Shown here one piece after another: positions 9,992 to 20,179 of a stretch of 48,061 nt of DNA. The notes beneath the pieces were generated by a model. The model was not told where the DNA came from and did not search any database. It saw only the letters and a program-made list of their open reading frames with translations. Origin of the DNA: Fimbriiglobus sp. (lineage in GTDB: Bacteria; Planctomycetota; Planctomycetia; Gemmatales; Gemmataceae); assembly GCA_025362195.1 (NCBI GenBank), contig JANYHV010000206.1, positions 1-48,061 of the forward strand. Reading direction: 5' to 3'. The translations under genes were made by a program, and so were the position numbers. Each line of letters starts with the position of its first letter. Position 1 is the first letter of the stretch.

Positions 9992-10735
9992 ATGGCGGGG
10001 CACAGCCACTCGGCGAACATCGCCGTGCGCAAGGGCAAGCAGGACGCGTCGCGGGCGCGGGTGTTCAGCAAGCTCGCACGGTACATCATGATCGCCGCCA
10101 AGAACGGCGACGGGAACCCGGACACGAACCTCCGCCTGCGGTACGCCATCGACAAGGCCCGGCACGTCTCGATGCCCAAGGAAAAAATCGAGCGGGCCGT
10201 CAAGAAGGGCACCGGCGAACTCGAGGGCGAGAGCTACGAAGAAATTACCTACGAGGGCTACGGCCCCGGCGGCGTCGCCATCCTCGTCGAGACGCTCACC
10301 GACAACCGCAACCGCACCGGCGGCGAGATGCGCAGCACCTTCGAGAAACTCGGCGGGAACCTCGGCGCGATCGGCTGTGTCAGCTACATGTTCGACCGAA
10401 AAGGGCTGATTTTACTGAGTGCCAAGGCGTACAAGAACGAAGACGTGGTCATGGAAGCCGCGCTGAACGCCGGGGCCGAGGACTTCGAGCGGGACGGCGA
10501 CTCCTACGCGATCACGACTGATCCCGTGGCGTTCACCGCGGTCGTCGAGGCGCTCAAGGCGGCCGGGTTCGAGCCGACCGAGGCCGAGGTCAAACAGTTG
10601 CCCAAGGACTACGTCGATCTCGACCTCGAAGTCGGCAAGAAGCTGATGCGCCTGCTGGACGTGCTGGACGACAACGACGACTCGCAGAACGTCTACACGA
10701 ACGCCACCATCACGGCCGAAATGGCCGAGGGCTAA
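9992..10735 (+). CDS. YebC/PmpR family transcriptional regulator
   Basis: MAGHSHSANIAVRKGKQDASRARVFSKLARYIMIAAKNGDGNPDTNLRLRYAIDKAR... YEGYGPGGVAILVETLTDNRNRT is diagnostic of YebC. Confidence 0.95.
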   Translation: MAGHSHSANIAVRKGKQDASRARVFSKLARYIMIAAKNGDGNPDTNLRLRYAIDKARHVSMPKEKIERAVKKGTGELEGESYEEITYEGYGPGGVAILVETLTDNRNRTGGEMRSTFEKLGGNLGAIGCVSYMFDRKGLILLSAKAYKNEDVVMEAALNAGAEDFERDGDSYAITTDPVAFTAVVEALKAAGFEPTEAEVKQLPKDYVDLDLEVGKKLMRLLDVLDDNDDSQNVYTNATITAEMAEG

Positions 10736-10804
10736 GGCGAGCCAGGAGCGTCAGCGACTGGAGTTGTTAGCTCGGGTTCCGTTCCTCGGGGAGGTTTTAC
10801 GGCG

Positions 10805-11680
10805 GTGAGCGAATTGCTGCAGGCGGCCGGGTACGCGGCCATCGTCTACTTGCTCTTCAACTACCTCGTCACGTTCGGCAGCGGCCGGCCCCTGGTCGAG
10901 TGGATCAACCCCGGGCGGCGCTACCTGCCGGTCCTGGCCGTCACCCTGATCGCCGGCGCGTACGGCCTCCTCCGCATCGCCGCGCTCCGCAACCCCGGGA
11001 CGACCCAGGCGCAACTGCTGCTCCGCCTCGTCAGCGAGGAGAAGGCCCCGGCCGAGGTCGTCGGCGGCATGTCCATGCTCGTCTTCGCGGCGGCCATTCT
11101 GCTCCTCGCCGGGTGGTGCTTCTGGACCCTGCCCCGCGCCCCGCAGTGCTTCAACGCGAACCCGACCGACCTGGTCAAGGAGTACAACCGGGCGCTCAAG
11201 CACTACGTCCGGTGGAACGGCGGGCTGGACTTCGCCATCCTGTGCGAGGTCCGCAACGCCAAGCTCCAGGTGATCGCCACGGGCACGGCCGACCGGGAAA
11301 TCCTCAAGGGGCTGAACCGCCTGCCCGGCCTGCACACCGACCTGAAGGGCGAGCACACGGTCTCGGACGTGGCCGAGCAGAAGGCGATTTGGACCGACCT
11401 GGCGATGTCCGTGTTCACCAAGTGGCCGACGCTCAACGAGTGGCTGTACCCGTCCCGGCACGGCAAGAACGTGGCCGTCACGTTCGACCTGCGGTACGGG
11501 GCGATCTTCGCCGAAATGGTCGAGGAAGAGCCGGCCCCGCCGGGCGGGGACTCGATCGGCATCTTCCTGTTCGCGGTGGCGATGAACCAGTACGAAGTGA
11601 ACAACATGACCGCGATGCGCCATTTCGCCAACCTGTCGCAGGCCGTCCGCCACGTCCGCACCGGCGTGATGAAGGGCTGA
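10805..11680 (+). CDS. Membrane protein of unknown function
   Basis: 291-aa ORF with several N-terminal hydrophobic helices; no recognised domain. Confidence 0.65.
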   Translation: MSELLQAAGYAAIVYLLFNYLVTFGSGRPLVEWINPGRRYLPVLAVTLIAGAYGLLRIAALRNPGTTQAQLLLRLVSEEKAPAEVVGGMSMLVFAAAILLLAGWCFWTLPRAPQCFNANPTDLVKEYNRALKHYVRWNGGLDFAILCEVRNAKLQVIATGTADREILKGLNRLPGLHTDLKGEHTVSDVAEQKAIWTDLAMSVFTKWPTLNEWLYPSRHGKNVAVTFDLRYGAIFAEMVEEEPAPPGGDSIGIFLFAVAMNQYEVNNMTAMRHFANLSQAVRHVRTGVMKG

Positions 11681-11692
11681 CGCCGGCCGGGC

Positions 11693-11968
11693 CTACCGCC
11701 CGTTGGCGACGACGACGCGGTTGAGCAACTTGCGGTTGCGCACCCCGCTGCGCACGGTTTCTTGCGCGATCTGTTTGAGGTAGAAGGTCGAGACCGTGCC
11801 GGTCAGGGTCACGAACTCGTCCGTCGCGGTGACGAAGAGTCGCCGGACCTCGGGCAGCGGGCTGTTGGCCAGCAGGGCTTCCGGGGTCGGGGCGTGGACG
11901 TGGGGCAATTCCTGGAGAGCGGTCGCCATGACTTCTAACTCCTTCGGGCGAAGGTGCACCGTCATCAC
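11693..11968 (-). CDS. BON-domain-like small protein
   Basis: LFVTATDEFVTLTGTVSTFYLKQIAQETVRSGVRNRKLLNRVVV resembles a BON domain. Start may be the internal MATALQ. Confidence 0.6.
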   Translation of the reverse strand: MMTVHLRPKELEVMATALQELPHVHAPTPEALLANSPLPEVRRLFVTATDEFVTLTGTVSTFYLKQIAQETVRSGVRNRKLLNRVVVANGR

Positions 11969-12271
11969 GCGCTGTCAAGAAGTGGGGGGACTCTCGACCG
12001 GGAGAGGTTGTCGAGTCCGTCCGCCAGGTGACAGGGGGCCATCCGTGCCCGAGTGTTGATCGTAAAGGGGCGCTAGCCGTCCGTGCCAGAGAATTCCGGT
12101 AAGTTTGTCTCATTCCGCCCGGTGTCGCAAATAGGCTGCACGCCGCGTGCCAACTCCGCCCCCGTTCGCCGCCCGGCCGGGGCAACTTCGGCTTGCGTCG
12201 GGTTTCCCCGCCGCGTTAGACTGCCGGCCGCGGGACAGGGACGCCCGCGGGACCGATTGCAAGGATGTTTC

Positions 12272-13066
12272 GTGGCCGACAAGCTGACCCCGTTGATCCT
12301 CGACGCGTTGACCCTGGCCGCGACCGAACCGGCCGGGGTGCCGCTGTACGCCGGGAAGGCCGAGGCGGGGCTGTTCCCCACGGCCACCGCCGGCAAGACG
12401 GCCGCGCGGAAGGCCCTGGACGACGGGCTGATCCGCGTCGTCCGGCACGCCGGCACGCCGCCCCGCGAACTGCTGGCCGCGACCGACAAGGGCTTGCGGC
12501 TGCTCGCGGACGCGGCCTGCCCGAAGCAGGTTCTGGAAGACTTCGCCCGCATCCTCGAAGCCCGGGAGGCGCAGGTCGCGCACCTCGTGGCGAACTCGCA
12601 GCGGCTGGCCGACGCCGTCGCCGGCATGAAGGCGACGGTCGCCCTGCTCGCCCCGCGCCTGGCCGACCGGTCCCCCCCCGCCCACGCCCTGGAACCGGAC
12701 GCCCGCCCCTTACGGAACGGATCGACGATGAACGCTGCCACGAGTCGCTTGAACGGCACGGTAGCCGTCGCCGAGCCGGCGACCGACCTGGACGACCTCG
12801 GCGGGGCGATCCTGGCCCGCCTGTCCGACTGGTCGTCGTCCGCGGCTGTGGGCCAGGACTGCCCGCTGCCCGAGCTGTTCCGCTCGCTCTCGCTCCGGGC
12901 CGTCCCGCCCAGTCTGGGGACGTTCCACGACTGCATCCGCCGTCTGCACACGGACCACCGCGTCTACCTGCACCCGTGGACCGGCCCGCTGTACGCCCTG
13001 CCCGAGCCGACGACGGCCCTGCTCGTCGGCCACAACATCGCCTACTACGCCTCGCTTCGAAGTTAA
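12272..13066 (+). CDS. Hypothetical protein, probable winged-helix-like domains
   Basis: GTG start after aagga; VADKLTPLILDALTLAATEPAGVPLYAGKAEAGLFP...; C-terminal ILARLSDWSS... helical segment. Upstream of the P-loop ATPase on the same strand. Confidence 0.6.
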   Translation: MADKLTPLILDALTLAATEPAGVPLYAGKAEAGLFPTATAGKTAARKALDDGLIRVVRHAGTPPRELLAATDKGLRLLADAACPKQVLEDFARILEAREAQVAHLVANSQRLADAVAGMKATVALLAPRLADRSPPAHALEPDARPLRNGSTMNAATSRLNGTVAVAEPATDLDDLGGAILARLSDWSSSAAVGQDCPLPELFRSLSLRAVPPSLGTFHDCIRRLHTDHRVYLHPWTGPLYALPEPTTALLVGHNIAYYASLRS

Positions 13067-13067
13067 C

Positions 13068-13232
13068 GGCTCCGCCGCAGGCGCGTTAGCCCGACGCGCT
13101 AGCGAGGGACGCAAGGGTTCGTTCACAAAGTTCGCGGGAAACGGCCGTACCGTCAACGCCCCGAACGTCGTCCACGACCTTTGCGTCCCTCGCTAGCGCG
13201 TCGGGCTAACCCGAGTCGCCTGCGGCGGAGCC
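13068..13232. repeat. Palindromic intergenic element family 1, copy A
   Basis: ggctccgccgcaggcgcgttagcccgacgcgctagcgagggacgcaa ... tttgcgtccctcgctagcgcgtcgggctaacccgagtcgcctgcggcggagcc. Confidence 0.92.
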
Positions 13233-13280
13233 TCCGAAATGACCGCTTGACTTTGACCGCCACCCGATGGGAAGGACCCC

Positions 13281-15566
13281 ATGAACCTGATCGCCATCTC
13301 GGCCGACGCGCCGCACGCCCTGAGTCCCCACGCCCGGGACAGCCTGAAGCGGGCCGGCAACCCGTTCCGCAACTACTTCGCCCGCAACCCGGACGACGAC
13401 ATCTGCACGCGGTACCACGTGCCCGAACTGTACGCCGCCGAGCGCGACCTGCTGCACGCCATCATCGACCTGTACCGCTACGACCCCATGACGCACAGCG
13501 AAGTCGTGCCGATCCTCGGCAACAAGGGGGCCGGCAAGACGCACCTGCTGCACAGCATCAAGCACGGCAGCGGCGGCGCGTGGCAACTCCTCGTCACGCC
13601 CGGCGTGTACCAGAAGGAGTCGGACTTCCTCGAATACCTGCTGTTCCAGATCCTCGACACGCTGCTGGGCGGCGGCAAGCAGAAGAGCGTCCGGCCGATG
13701 GACGTGGTCGGGCAACTGCTCGTTCGCACGCACCTCGCCGCGGCGCTGCAAGCCCTGTCGCCCGACGAGAAGGTCGAGCTGTTCCCGCCGCCGTGCATCG
13801 GCAAGTGGGCGCGGCGGTTGGGCCTCGGGGCGACGCAGGCCGGGGAGCGCGCCGACTGGCTGGCCGAGCAACTGCTGGGCAAGGCCGAGTTCGCCCGCGC
13901 CCCGATGCCGATGGCGCAGGCCCTGCACGAGGCCGGACTGCCGGCCGAGCGGGCGATGGAAATCCTGCTCGACCACGCGAAGAAGAGCGCCAGCCGGAAC
14001 ACCGCCGGGATCATGCGCCAGGCGATCATCGCCGGGTTCGGCCGGGCCACGCTGATGAAGGACGAGGCCGAACTCGCCAACTTCCTGACCTACGGCTTCG
14101 CGGAACTCGAATTCGGCGTCCGGCCCACGCGGCAAGACCTCGTGCTCGCGCTGTTCAAGGTGATGATGGACCTGTTCCGCGGCCTGAAGGTCCCCGTCGT
14201 CGTCGCCTTCGACCAGTTGGAAGACCTGCTCCTGGCCCGCCGGTCGGACGACGGCCACAAGATCGCCGAGGCCTTCTTCGCCGGCATCGTCCAGGTCATG
14301 CACCAGATCGACGGCCTGTGCTTCTTGATCTTCGCCGAGCGCGGCCTGTGGAACCGCTTCGTGCCCAGCCTCGACGGGTACATCCAGGACCGGTTGAACA
14401 ACCCCGTCCACGTGCCCAAGCTGGGCACCGTGAAGGCGATCCGCCTCGAAGCCCCGGCCGCGCCGCTGGTCCGCCGCGTCGTCGAAGCCCGCCTCCGCCC
14501 GGTCCTCGAAGAAGTGCCGGACGGCGCGACCCTGCCGGACGTCTACCCGTTCAGCGACGACCAGATTGAACGCATTGCGAAGTCCGAGCCGACCCTGCGG
14601 GACATGCTCCAGCAGTTCCGCCACCTGTTCGACCACGTCGTCTACGACGCGGCCGAGACGCACGCCGTCGTGCCCCGGCCGAACTCCGTCCACCGGGTCG
14701 AAGCCGACGCGGCGCACGAGGTCGAGTCGCCCGCGCACACCGGCAACCGCATCGCCCACGTGAGCGCGTACCCGTTCCCCGAGACGATCACGCCGGGCGA
14801 CAAGCAGAACCGCCTCGACGCCCTGCTGGGCAAGGACGCCGTGGTCCACGACGCCGGCAACGTGACCTTCAAGAACGTGTCCATCGTCGAGTCCCCGCCG
14901 GCGCTGATGGTGCCCGGGTCGATGGCCGGGTCGCTGCTCACGCCGACGGCGATGGGCGAGTTGTGGGACCAGGAGTTCCGCAGCGCCCGCCGCAAGCTCG
15001 AACCGGACGGCGCGCTCACCGGGGCGACCCGCGAACTGCAAGCCGCGCTGGGCACCTTCCTGAGCACCTGCCACGAGCACGGCGTCAAGGTGGGGGCGTG
15101 GCGGTTGCAGCACGTCGTCCCCGAGTGGCCGTTCGGCGACCACCCGACCTACGGGGCCGTGACCCTCGCCCACTGGGCCTGCAAGGACGGCCAGCCGTGG
15201 CGCGTGGCCATCGGCCTGTTCCTCGCCAAAGGCCCCGGCAAGCCGAAGGATTTGGAGATCAAACTGAGCGTCATGGACACCCAGCCGCAAGTCGTCGATC
15301 ACCTGATCCTGCTGCGGCCCGAGGACGACCTGACGCTGACCGGCAAGAGCAAGACGCTGTGGTCCGACGCGGAGCGCCGCGGCCAGCACGCCCGCCTGGA
15401 AGCGGTGTCGCTGGACAGCTACGCGACGATCTACGCCTTCCCGCGCTGGCTGAACGCCGTCCGCGAGTCGCTGCCCGAGGGAACGCCGCTGCCGAACCTG
15501 GCCGACCTGATGCAGGAGAAGGCCGAGCGCCTCCTGGAGCAAGTCTGCATGCCGGTGACGCAGTAG
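13281..15566 (+). CDS. P-loop ATPase (761 aa) of unknown function
   Basis: Walker A PILGNKGAGKTHLLHSIKHG; Walker B-like VPVVVAFDQLEDLLL; C-terminal ~280 aa unassigned. Confidence 0.8.
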   Translation: MNLIAISADAPHALSPHARDSLKRAGNPFRNYFARNPDDDICTRYHVPELYAAERDLLHAIIDLYRYDPMTHSEVVPILGNKGAGKTHLLHSIKHGSGGAWQLLVTPGVYQKESDFLEYLLFQILDTLLGGGKQKSVRPMDVVGQLLVRTHLAAALQALSPDEKVELFPPPCIGKWARRLGLGATQAGERADWLAEQLLGKAEFARAPMPMAQALHEAGLPAERAMEILLDHAKKSASRNTAGIMRQAIIAGFGRATLMKDEAELANFLTYGFAELEFGVRPTRQDLVLALFKVMMDLFRGLKVPVVVAFDQLEDLLLARRSDDGHKIAEAFFAGIVQVMHQIDGLCFLIFAERGLWNRFVPSLDGYIQDRLNNPVHVPKLGTVKAIRLEAPAAPLVRRVVEARLRPVLEEVPDGATLPDVYPFSDDQIERIAKSEPTLRDMLQQFRHLFDHVVYDAAETHAVVPRPNSVHRVEADAAHEVESPAHTGNRIAHVSAYPFPETITPGDKQNRLDALLGKDAVVHDAGNVTFKNVSIVESPPALMVPGSMAGSLLTPTAMGELWDQEFRSARRKLEPDGALTGATRELQAALGTFLSTCHEHGVKVGAWRLQHVVPEWPFGDHPTYGAVTLAHWACKDGQPWRVAIGLFLAKGPGKPKDLEIKLSVMDTQPQVVDHLILLRPEDDLTLTGKSKTLWSDAERRGQHARLEAVSLDSYATIYAFPRWLNAVRESLPEGTPLPNLADLMQEKAERLLEQVCMPVTQ

Positions 15567-15569
15567 CAG

Positions 15570-16619
15570 TTACGTAATCGTCACGCCGGCCGCGCCGGGG
15601 GTGATCTCGCCGAGGACGGTGCCGCCGTGCTTCAACACTTCGGCGACGGCCGTCGGGCGGCAGATGACGACGAAGCCGGTGCCCTGGTTGAACACGCGGT
15701 CCATTTCGGCGTCGGCGACGTTGCCGAGGCGTTGCAGCCAGGCGAACACCGGGGCCTGCGCCGGCCGGCGAATCATCGCGTGGCAGTCCGGCGGCAGCAC
15801 CCGGGCGACGTTGTCCGGCAGCCCGCCGCCGGTGACGTTCGCCAGCCCCGTGACCGCGTCCCCGCAGGCGTCGAGGATCGCGCGGACGACTTTGACGTAG
15901 ATCGCCGTCGGCGTCAGCAGCACCTCGCCGACCGTGCCGCCGAGTTCGGGCACGGCGTCCGCCACGGTCAAATTCGCCGCCTCGATGATCTTGCGGACCA
16001 GGCTGTAGCCGTTCGAGTGGACGCCGCTCGCCGGCAGGCCGACGAGCACGTCCCCCGGGCGAATACGCCGGCCGTCGATGACGCGGTCCTTCTCGACGAC
16101 GCCGGTGGCGAACCCGGCCAGGTCGAAGTCCCCCAGGGCGTAAAAGTCCGGCAGGATCGCCGTCTCCCCGCCGACCAGCGAGCACCCGGCCTGCAGGCAC
16201 CCTTCGCTGATGCCGAGCACCAGTTGCCGGGTCAACTCGGGGTCGTCTGCCGGCATGGCGATATAGTCGAGGAAGACGAGCGGTTCGCCGCCGGTGCAGA
16301 TCAGGTCGTTGACGGACATGGCGACGAGGTCGATGCCGACCGTGTCGAACTTGCCCGCCTGCCGCGCGAGTTTGAGCTTCGACCCGACGCCGTCGGTACA
16401 CGTGACGAGGATGGGGTGCGTGTACCGGCCGTCCGGGTTGAAGTCGAACAGCGACGCGAACCCGCCCGACCCCTTGCCCCCGGCCCGCGGCGGGAACGGC
16501 GGCGGGACGACCCGGGTCGCGTCCCAGGTGCGGGCGAGCAGCGGCTGAATCCCCGCCATCGTCGCGGCGTACTTGGCCAGGTCGAGGCCGGCCCGCTCGT
16601 AAGTCCAGGGCTTGCTCAT
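15570..16619 (-). CDS. purM: Phosphoribosylformylglycinamidine cyclo-ligase
   Basis: ILVTCTDGVGSKLKLA, DLVAMSVNDLICTGGEPLVFLDYIA, GCSLVGGETAILPDFY, VGLPASGVHSNGYSLVRKI, ANVTGGGLPDNVARVLP are PurM motifs. Confidence 0.95.
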   Translation of the reverse strand: MSKPWTYERAGLDLAKYAATMAGIQPLLARTWDATRVVPPPFPPRAGGKGSGGFASLFDFNPDGRYTHPILVTCTDGVGSKLKLARQAGKFDTVGIDLVAMSVNDLICTGGEPLVFLDYIAMPADDPELTRQLVLGISEGCLQAGCSLVGGETAILPDFYALGDFDLAGFATGVVEKDRVIDGRRIRPGDVLVGLPASGVHSNGYSLVRKIIEAANLTVADAVPELGGTVGEVLLTPTAIYVKVVRAILDACGDAVTGLANVTGGGLPDNVARVLPPDCHAMIRRPAQAPVFAWLQRLGNVADAEMDRVFNQGTGFVVICRPTAVAEVLKHGGTVLGEITPGAAGVTIT

Positions 16620-16881
16620 GGTGACGGCTCGGGTTGTGAGGTGGTTCCAAGAGTCAAGGTATCTCCCCGGTCGTTGGTCGCCAGACTCCAGATGAACGGT
16701 GGTGGGTCAACCTGCTGGTTCTCCTGAGAAAGCGGATGAGTCTTGCGCTTATGCGGGTCTTGCCGACTTTTCGGTTGACGGCGCGAATCGCGTTGCTATG
16801 CTTGCGTGCCAGCTCCCTACAATAGATAGGTAGCTAAGTTAAGAGTCAAAAGACGGAGTTTTCCGGTACTGGAGGGTCGGT

Positions 16882-17430
16882 ATGAACCCAACCAAACGAG
16901 TGCGTTCCGCGTCGCAAAGTCAACTGAACGCTTACGTTGAGTCATGGCAAAGCGACCACCATGATGCGATGAACTGTGCTGATTGGGAAGATGTAATAGA
17001 TGTTGGAATATCAGTCTTCAACTTGCTTCGCGGTCAAGACAAGTTTCAGCGTGAGATGATATTTCGTGGAATCGTAGGGTATTCCGTTGCCGACAGCACG
17101 ATCTTTAGAGATCGCTTGGCTTCTTGGCTTCAAACCACTCGATCCGTCCTAGCGACGCAAATTATTCCGTTGGAGCGAGACTACTCGGTGAATGGGGCGA
17201 ATGAATTACGCGCACAAGCTTCGGAAGCGACTGAATACTTGGCAGGCTGGACTACGCCAACGGTTTCGGCTGCCTTGGGATTACGAGACTGTCAACTCGA
17301 CGACACGGCCGCGACCGAGTTCGACCGCATCTTAGCGAACGCCAAGGTTCACCCGACGCCGATGCCTTCGGGTCCGCCGATGCAAGAATCGTCCCTCGAA
17401 AACTTCCGCAGTCGTCCGAAATCGGCGTAA
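16882..17430 (+). CDS. Hypothetical protein in a low-GC patch
   Basis: 182-aa ORF with ATG start, visibly lower GC than its surroundings; no recognised domain. Confidence 0.55.
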   Translation: MNPTKRVRSASQSQLNAYVESWQSDHHDAMNCADWEDVIDVGISVFNLLRGQDKFQREMIFRGIVGYSVADSTIFRDRLASWLQTTRSVLATQIIPLERDYSVNGANELRAQASEATEYLAGWTTPTVSAALGLRDCQLDDTAATEFDRILANAKVHPTPMPSGPPMQESSLENFRSRPKSA

Positions 17431-17487
17431 CCCTCACGACCTTGCCCGGGACCTCCGGGTAAGGTCGAGTCGTTTCAAGGGTTCCTC

Positions 17488-18012
17488 ATGGCCGACCGAT
17501 TGACCGCACTCCCGTATACACCCGACATGGTGGACGAAGTTCGTCACTTCGACTTTGGTGTCGAGGCGTACCACCGGGAGATTGCCGACTGGCTCGTGAA
17601 CGGCGTGAGTGAAGCGATGTCCTACGGCACCAAGGTTTGGCTTTACGGCAACCCGTCCGGCGACATCGTCGGCTTCGGGTCGCTGGGAGAGTCGAACTGG
17701 AGCTACCCGGACAAGAAATCGCCCCGCGTCAAAGTCGCCATCATCCCCGCCCTCGGACTGCGGCGAGAGTTTTGGCGCTGCCCGAAGGACGCCGAACAGG
17801 GTCAACGGTATTCGTCCCAAATCCTCGACCACTTGATCGCCCTGGCACCCCAGTTACCGAGTCGCCCGTCGGCTCTCGGTCTGTACGTCTACCCGGCAAA
17901 CGTGTGGGCCATCAGGCTCTACGAGCGGCACCACTTTCAACGCTTCCACACCCGGGCCAGGCGCGACGAAACGGGCGACTTCTACCACGGCTACGTCCGA
18001 GACATTTCTTAA
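17488..18012 (+). CDS. GNAT family N-acetyltransferase-like protein
   Basis: DIVGFGSLGESNW..., SALGLYVYPANVWAIRLYERHHFQRF resembles the acetyl-CoA binding/C-terminal GNAT motif. Confidence 0.75.
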   Translation: MADRLTALPYTPDMVDEVRHFDFGVEAYHREIADWLVNGVSEAMSYGTKVWLYGNPSGDIVGFGSLGESNWSYPDKKSPRVKVAIIPALGLRREFWRCPKDAEQGQRYSSQILDHLIALAPQLPSRPSALGLYVYPANVWAIRLYERHHFQRFHTRARRDETGDFYHGYVRDIS

Positions 18013-18053
18013 GCCCGCGGCGCGGAGAGACCCTGTCTGCGATACCCGACACC

Positions 18054-18785
18054 CTACCGGCGGGCGGGGGCGAGGAGCTTCGCGGCGTCTTCGGGGTGGT
18101 CGAAGATGTACCGGCTGGGGCCGGAGAAGAAGAGCAGGAGTTGCTCCGCGCCTTGCTCGGCCATGCGCGGCGCGGCCGGGCCGACGATCCGCAGCATTGC
18201 GGCCGTCGCCTTGCTGTCGGTCTGGATGTAGATCGTCGTGGCCGGGTCGAATGTCGCCGCCTCGCCGGTGTCCCCGGTCGCCTTGCGCGGGCACTTCAAA
18301 ATCGCCACGGCCTTGATCGAGACGACCGGCAGGACGGTCGCCGGCTTGACCTTGCCGGTCGCGTACCAGACGACCCCGTCGGCGAACTTGGCGACCGCCC
18401 GCCAGGCGACCTCGCTGCCCGCGTCGTCTTTGTACACGAACTCCCCGCTCCCCCGATCGACGATCTCGGCGCACGGCACGTTGAGCCGCCGCCAGGCCAG
18501 CGACGCGCGGTCGGGGTGGTCGAGGAACCAGTCGTAGATCGCGGGCTGGGCGAAGAACGACTCCTCGGCGTGCTTCGCGCTGATCGTCGGGGCGCGCATG
18601 ACGCTCCGCACCGGCTCGCGGAACTTGGCGTCGATGGCGTCGAGGAACGCGGCCGGCGGGTTGGCCGGGACGGCGAGCGGTTTGGCCGCCGGCTTCGCCT
18701 CTTGCGCGAACGCCGTGGCGGCCGGCCCGAGGACCACCGCCGCGGCGGCTTGCACGACGAACGAGCGGCGGGACAGCATCGGCAA
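18054..18785 (-). CDS. Hypothetical exported protein
   Basis: Tat-like signal MPMLSRRSFVVQAAAAVVLGPAATAFAQE. Confidence 0.65.
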   Translation of the reverse strand: MPMLSRRSFVVQAAAAVVLGPAATAFAQEAKPAAKPLAVPANPPAAFLDAIDAKFREPVRSVMRAPTISAKHAEESFFAQPAIYDWFLDHPDRASLAWRRLNVPCAEIVDRGSGEFVYKDDAGSEVAWRAVAKFADGVVWYATGKVKPATVLPVVSIKAVAILKCPRKATGDTGEAATFDPATTIYIQTDSKATAAMLRIVGPAAPRMAEQGAEQLLLFFSGPSRYIFDHPEDAAKLLAPARR

Positions 18786-18943
18786 ACCTCCGCAATGGGG
18801 ACGACTTGACTATCGTCCGCAGGCTGCCGGGGCGGTGAACAATTCCCCAACCGTCCGGCCCGCCGATTCGCGTAGACACGGCGGGCGGCGGGGCGGTATG
18901 CTCGCGGCCTTCGCGGATTCACCCTCGCTTCGGGGCCGGCGGC

Positions 18944-19921
18944 ATGACCGAACTCTCTCTGGTGACGGGCGGGGCGGGCTTCATCGGCTCGCACCTCGTC
19001 GAAGCCCTCCTGCACGCCGGGCACGCCGTCCGCGTGTTCGACGACTTCAGCACCGGCCTGCGGCAGAACCTCCGCCACCTGAACCGCTTCGGCAACGCCC
19101 TCGACATCGTCGAAGGCTCGATCACCGACCCGGCGGCGACGGCCAAGGCCCTCCGCGACGTGGGCGTGATTTACCACCTGGCCGCGCTCGCCAGCGTCGC
19201 CCGGAGCGTCGAGAACCCGGCCGCGACCCACGCCGCGTGCGTCACCGGCACGCTCAACTTGCTCGACGCGGCCCGCAAGGTCGGCGTCCGCCGGGTCGTG
19301 TACGCGGCGAGTTCGAGCGCCTACGGCGGCACGACCCAGCCCGGCGGCCAGCGGGAGGACCAACTCCCGGCCGCCAAGTCCCCCTACGCCGCGGCCAAAC
19401 TGGCCGGCGAACTGTACATGCAGGCGTTCGCCGCGACCTACGGCCTGGAAACGGTGCGGCTGCGGTTCTTCAACATCTTCGGCCCCCGCCAGCGGAGCGA
19501 CAGCCCGTACTCCGGCGTGATCGCGCTGTTCGCCGCGATGATGGCCCGCGGCGACCTGCCGACGGTCCACGGCGACGGCCTGCAGAGCCGCGACTTCACC
19601 TACGTGACCAACGCCGTGCAGGCGCTCCGCCGCGCGGCCGAGGTGCCGGACGTGAGCGGCAACGTGTACAACGTCGGCACCGGCCGCAGTGTGACCGTCC
19701 GCGACCTCGTGGCCGCGCTCAACGACGTGCTCGAAACCGACCTGGAACCGACCTACGGTGCCCCCCGCACCGGGGACGTGAAGTTCTCCCGGGCCGACGT
19801 CCACCGGACGATGACCGACCTCGGGTACGCCCCGAAGGTGACGTTCGAGGACGGCCTCCGCAAGACGGTCGCCTGGTACCTCGAAACCAGCGGCGCGTTC
19901 CGCACCCTGTCCCGCGTGTAA
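18944..19921 (+). CDS. NAD-dependent epimerase/dehydratase
   Basis: VTGGAGFIGSHLVEALLHAG (Rossmann GxxGxxG), YAASSSAYGG, SPYAAAKLAGE (YxxxK). Confidence 0.93.
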   Translation: MTELSLVTGGAGFIGSHLVEALLHAGHAVRVFDDFSTGLRQNLRHLNRFGNALDIVEGSITDPAATAKALRDVGVIYHLAALASVARSVENPAATHAACVTGTLNLLDAARKVGVRRVVYAASSSAYGGTTQPGGQREDQLPAAKSPYAAAKLAGELYMQAFAATYGLETVRLRFFNIFGPRQRSDSPYSGVIALFAAMMARGDLPTVHGDGLQSRDFTYVTNAVQALRRAAEVPDVSGNVYNVGTGRSVTVRDLVAALNDVLETDLEPTYGAPRTGDVKFSRADVHRTMTDLGYAPKVTFEDGLRKTVAWYLETSGAFRTLSRV

Positions 19922-19941
19922 GCCGGTTCCCGACTGCCTTC

Positions 19942-20109
19942 GGCTCCGCCGCAGGCGACTCTTGTTAGCCCGACGCGCTAGCGAGGGTCGAGCGGTCGAG
20001 GGGAGTGTTCGGGGTCATCGACGGTACGGTCCTCGCCTACCAACACCGTCAACGACCGTTCGACCCTCGCTAGCGCGTCGGGCTAACAAGAGTCGCCTGC
20101 GGCGGAGCC
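19942..20109. repeat. Palindromic intergenic element family 1, copy B
   Basis: ggctccgccgcaggcgactcttgttagcccgacgcgctagcgagggtcgagcggtcg ... cgaccgttcgaccctcgctagcgcgtcgggctaacaagagtcgcctgcggcggagcc. Confidence 0.93.
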
Positions 20110-20179
20110 AAAAACGACAGGCAAAATTGCCCGGCGGTTGATCCCTGAAACCCGTGTCACCCGCGGCCGGTTGTCCCGC

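Noticed and set aside
13206-15542. Minus-strand 778-aa ORF opposite the P-loop ATPase
   Set aside because: Antisense shadow ORF; the plus frame has clear Walker motifs.
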